DNA of 14,367 nucleotides from CAYPPS01 sp964412685 (GTDB taxonomy: Bacteria; Patescibacteriota; Microgenomatia; PFEM01; CAYPPS01): the NCBI GenBank assembly GCA_964412685.1, contig CAYPPS010000015.1, positions 1 to 14,367 on the forward strand, read 5' to 3'. The notes below the pieces were generated by a model. It was not told the DNA's origin. It saw only the letters and a program-made list of their open reading frames with translations, and ran no database searches. The position numbers were made by a program, and so were the translations under genes. Positions 13,707-14,367 of this stretch are shown piece after piece. How positions within the stretch are numbered: the first letter of the stretch is position 1; every line of letters begins with the position of its first letter.

Positions 13707-14367
13707 AACTGGATTGGCAGGTCGCAAATCAGGCGATTTGGCCAATATATCGGTATATTCGACAGGTTCGATCCAGTCAGTATATTCTTCTTCCCAGTTT
13801 TCTTTATCTGCTAGCACTTTAAATTCGTTTTCAAGGCTAGCTATTAGCTTTTTATCTGAATTTAAGAAGAGGTTCGAGCTAATCCTGGTCATTACTTCAT
13901 GCTTCTCATCTCTAGTTCCATTTTCAAATTTCTTTTGGCAAGCATAAGCAAAATCTAAAGTGTTCTCAACCTTCGCCCTCCAGTTGTCTAAAGTACCATC
14001 AGTATCTTTTAGTTTTCCTTTAATATCTTGTTTTTGGCTTTCTAGCTCTCTTTTCTTGAGCTTATATACAGGATCGTCAAGTAAGTCGTTTAAGCGCATA
14101 TCTAAGAGTCTATTAAGCCGACTTTCTACACCAACTAAGGCTCTTTGTTGTGACTTGAGGACATTTTCTTGACTGGATGATTCGTGCTTGTGAACAACTG
14201 AAAGCCATCTTTTGGCCCATTTAACAAACGCCTCATCGGGTCGGAGTGAAAGAAGCAATTCATTGATTTGTTTTACTAAATCTTTTTTAGTCATTGGTTT
14301 AGCATCACACTTAATGTCAGGGTTTTTCTTGGTGCAGTGATAATAGATATAAGCAACAGTTCTATTT
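13692..14367 (-). CDS. Large serine recombinase, C-terminal part (runs off the right edge)
   Basis: The frame is open to the window edge, so the catalytic N-terminal resolvase domain and the recombinase domain lie outside. What is visible starts with the end of a zinc-ribbon module (AYIYYHCTKKNPDIKC, with Cys and His candidates). A long charged coiled-coil region follows (SSQENVLKSQQRALVGVESR through KLKKRELESQKQDIKGKL), then a terminal segment with RISSNLFLNSDKKLIASLE, typical of the large serine integrases common in Patescibacteria. The first ATG inside the window (14294) is not the true start. The last residues, NPVWLPW, are encoded by the reverse complement of a tRNA 3' end, so the gene overlaps its probable attachment site. 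It is probably the integrase of an element lying to the right. The cargo is not visible. Confidence 0.85.
   Translation of the reverse strand, partial: NRTVAYIYYHCTKKNPDIKCDAKPMTKKDLVKQINELLLSLRPDEAFVKWAKRWLSVVHKHESSSQENVLKSQQRALVGVESRLNRLLDMRLNDLLDDPVYKLKKRELESQKQDIKGKLKDTDGTLDNWRAKVENTLDFAYACQKKFENGTRDEKHEVMTRISSNLFLNSDKKLIASLENEFKVLADKENWEEEYTDWIEPVEYTDILAKSPDLRPANPVWLPW
13725..13759. repeat. Two adjacent perfect inverted repeats beside the attachment-site candidate
   Basis: CAAATC-AGGC-GATTTG (13725-13740) and AATATA-TCGG-TATATT (13744-13759) are both 6-4-6 perfect inverted repeats, three bases apart. They lie inside the recombinase gene about 20 bases from the tRNA fragment. They might be recombinase-binding or terminator-like structures. 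Neither is followed by a T-tract on either strand, so a terminator is unlikely. Confidence 0.4.

Noticed and set aside
13764..13774. GGTTCGATCC as a second tRNA T-arm in the recombinase region
   Set aside because: It encodes WIEPVE in the recombinase frame, and no acceptor stem or CCA follows it at the right distance.

Overview
The window looks like a chromosomal piece from a Candidate Phyla Radiation (Patescibacteria) bacterium, probably of the Microgenomates branch. The grounds are protein style: a reduced HrcA, a DnaJ without zinc finger, Thr-Pro-rich surface proteins with a Cys-rich 'DC-P-x-x-x-x-C' motif, a fibronectin-like protein beside PilN/PilO-like genes, and a MurJ with a C-terminal extension. 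TGA is used as a stop, so the code is the ordinary one. Shine-Dalgarno sequences are rare, and several promoter-like sites lie almost on top of start codons. The assignment rests on recognition only; no search was run.

Layout. Positions 1-1607 (minus strand) hold the N-terminal part of a polytopic membrane protein, probably a GT-C type glycosyltransferase, and upstream of it an FAD-dependent amine-oxidase-fold enzyme. Positions 1636-6041 (minus) form one tightly packed operon read right to left: a PilN-like protein, a PilO-like protein, a small one-pass protein, a fibronectin/Ig-like surface protein, a Cys-containing Ig-like protein and a Cys-rich Thr-Pro protein. The last gene is interrupted by 100 N flanked by two identical 55-base copies. 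Removing the N and one copy restores one reading frame, so the gap is probably a scaffolding artefact. rpsT (6086-6397, minus) and murJ (6480-8225, plus) diverge from overlapping promoters. A membrane-anchored GH39-like glycoside hydrolase (8197-9618, minus) overlaps the 3' end of murJ tail to tail.

Positions 9651-13672 (plus) carry the heat-shock operon hrcA-grpE-dnaK-dnaJ. A consensus promoter overlaps a degenerate CIRCE operator that runs up to the hrcA start codon, so HrcA should repress its own operon. The DnaK machine (DnaK, J-protein, nucleotide-exchange factor) and its regulator are thus encoded together.

Positions 13683-14367 are a mobile-element edge: a 24-base tRNA 3'-end fragment without the rest of a tRNA, overlapped by the 3' end of a large serine recombinase gene that runs off the right edge.

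No CRISPR array, complete tRNA, rRNA or insertion sequence is visible. No stretch over 300 bases lacks a gene. I see no clearly new defence or enzymatic system. The points most worth following are the false gap, the leaderless-type promoters, the compact HrcA/CIRCE arrangement, the pilus-linked surface cluster and the odd recombinase junction.
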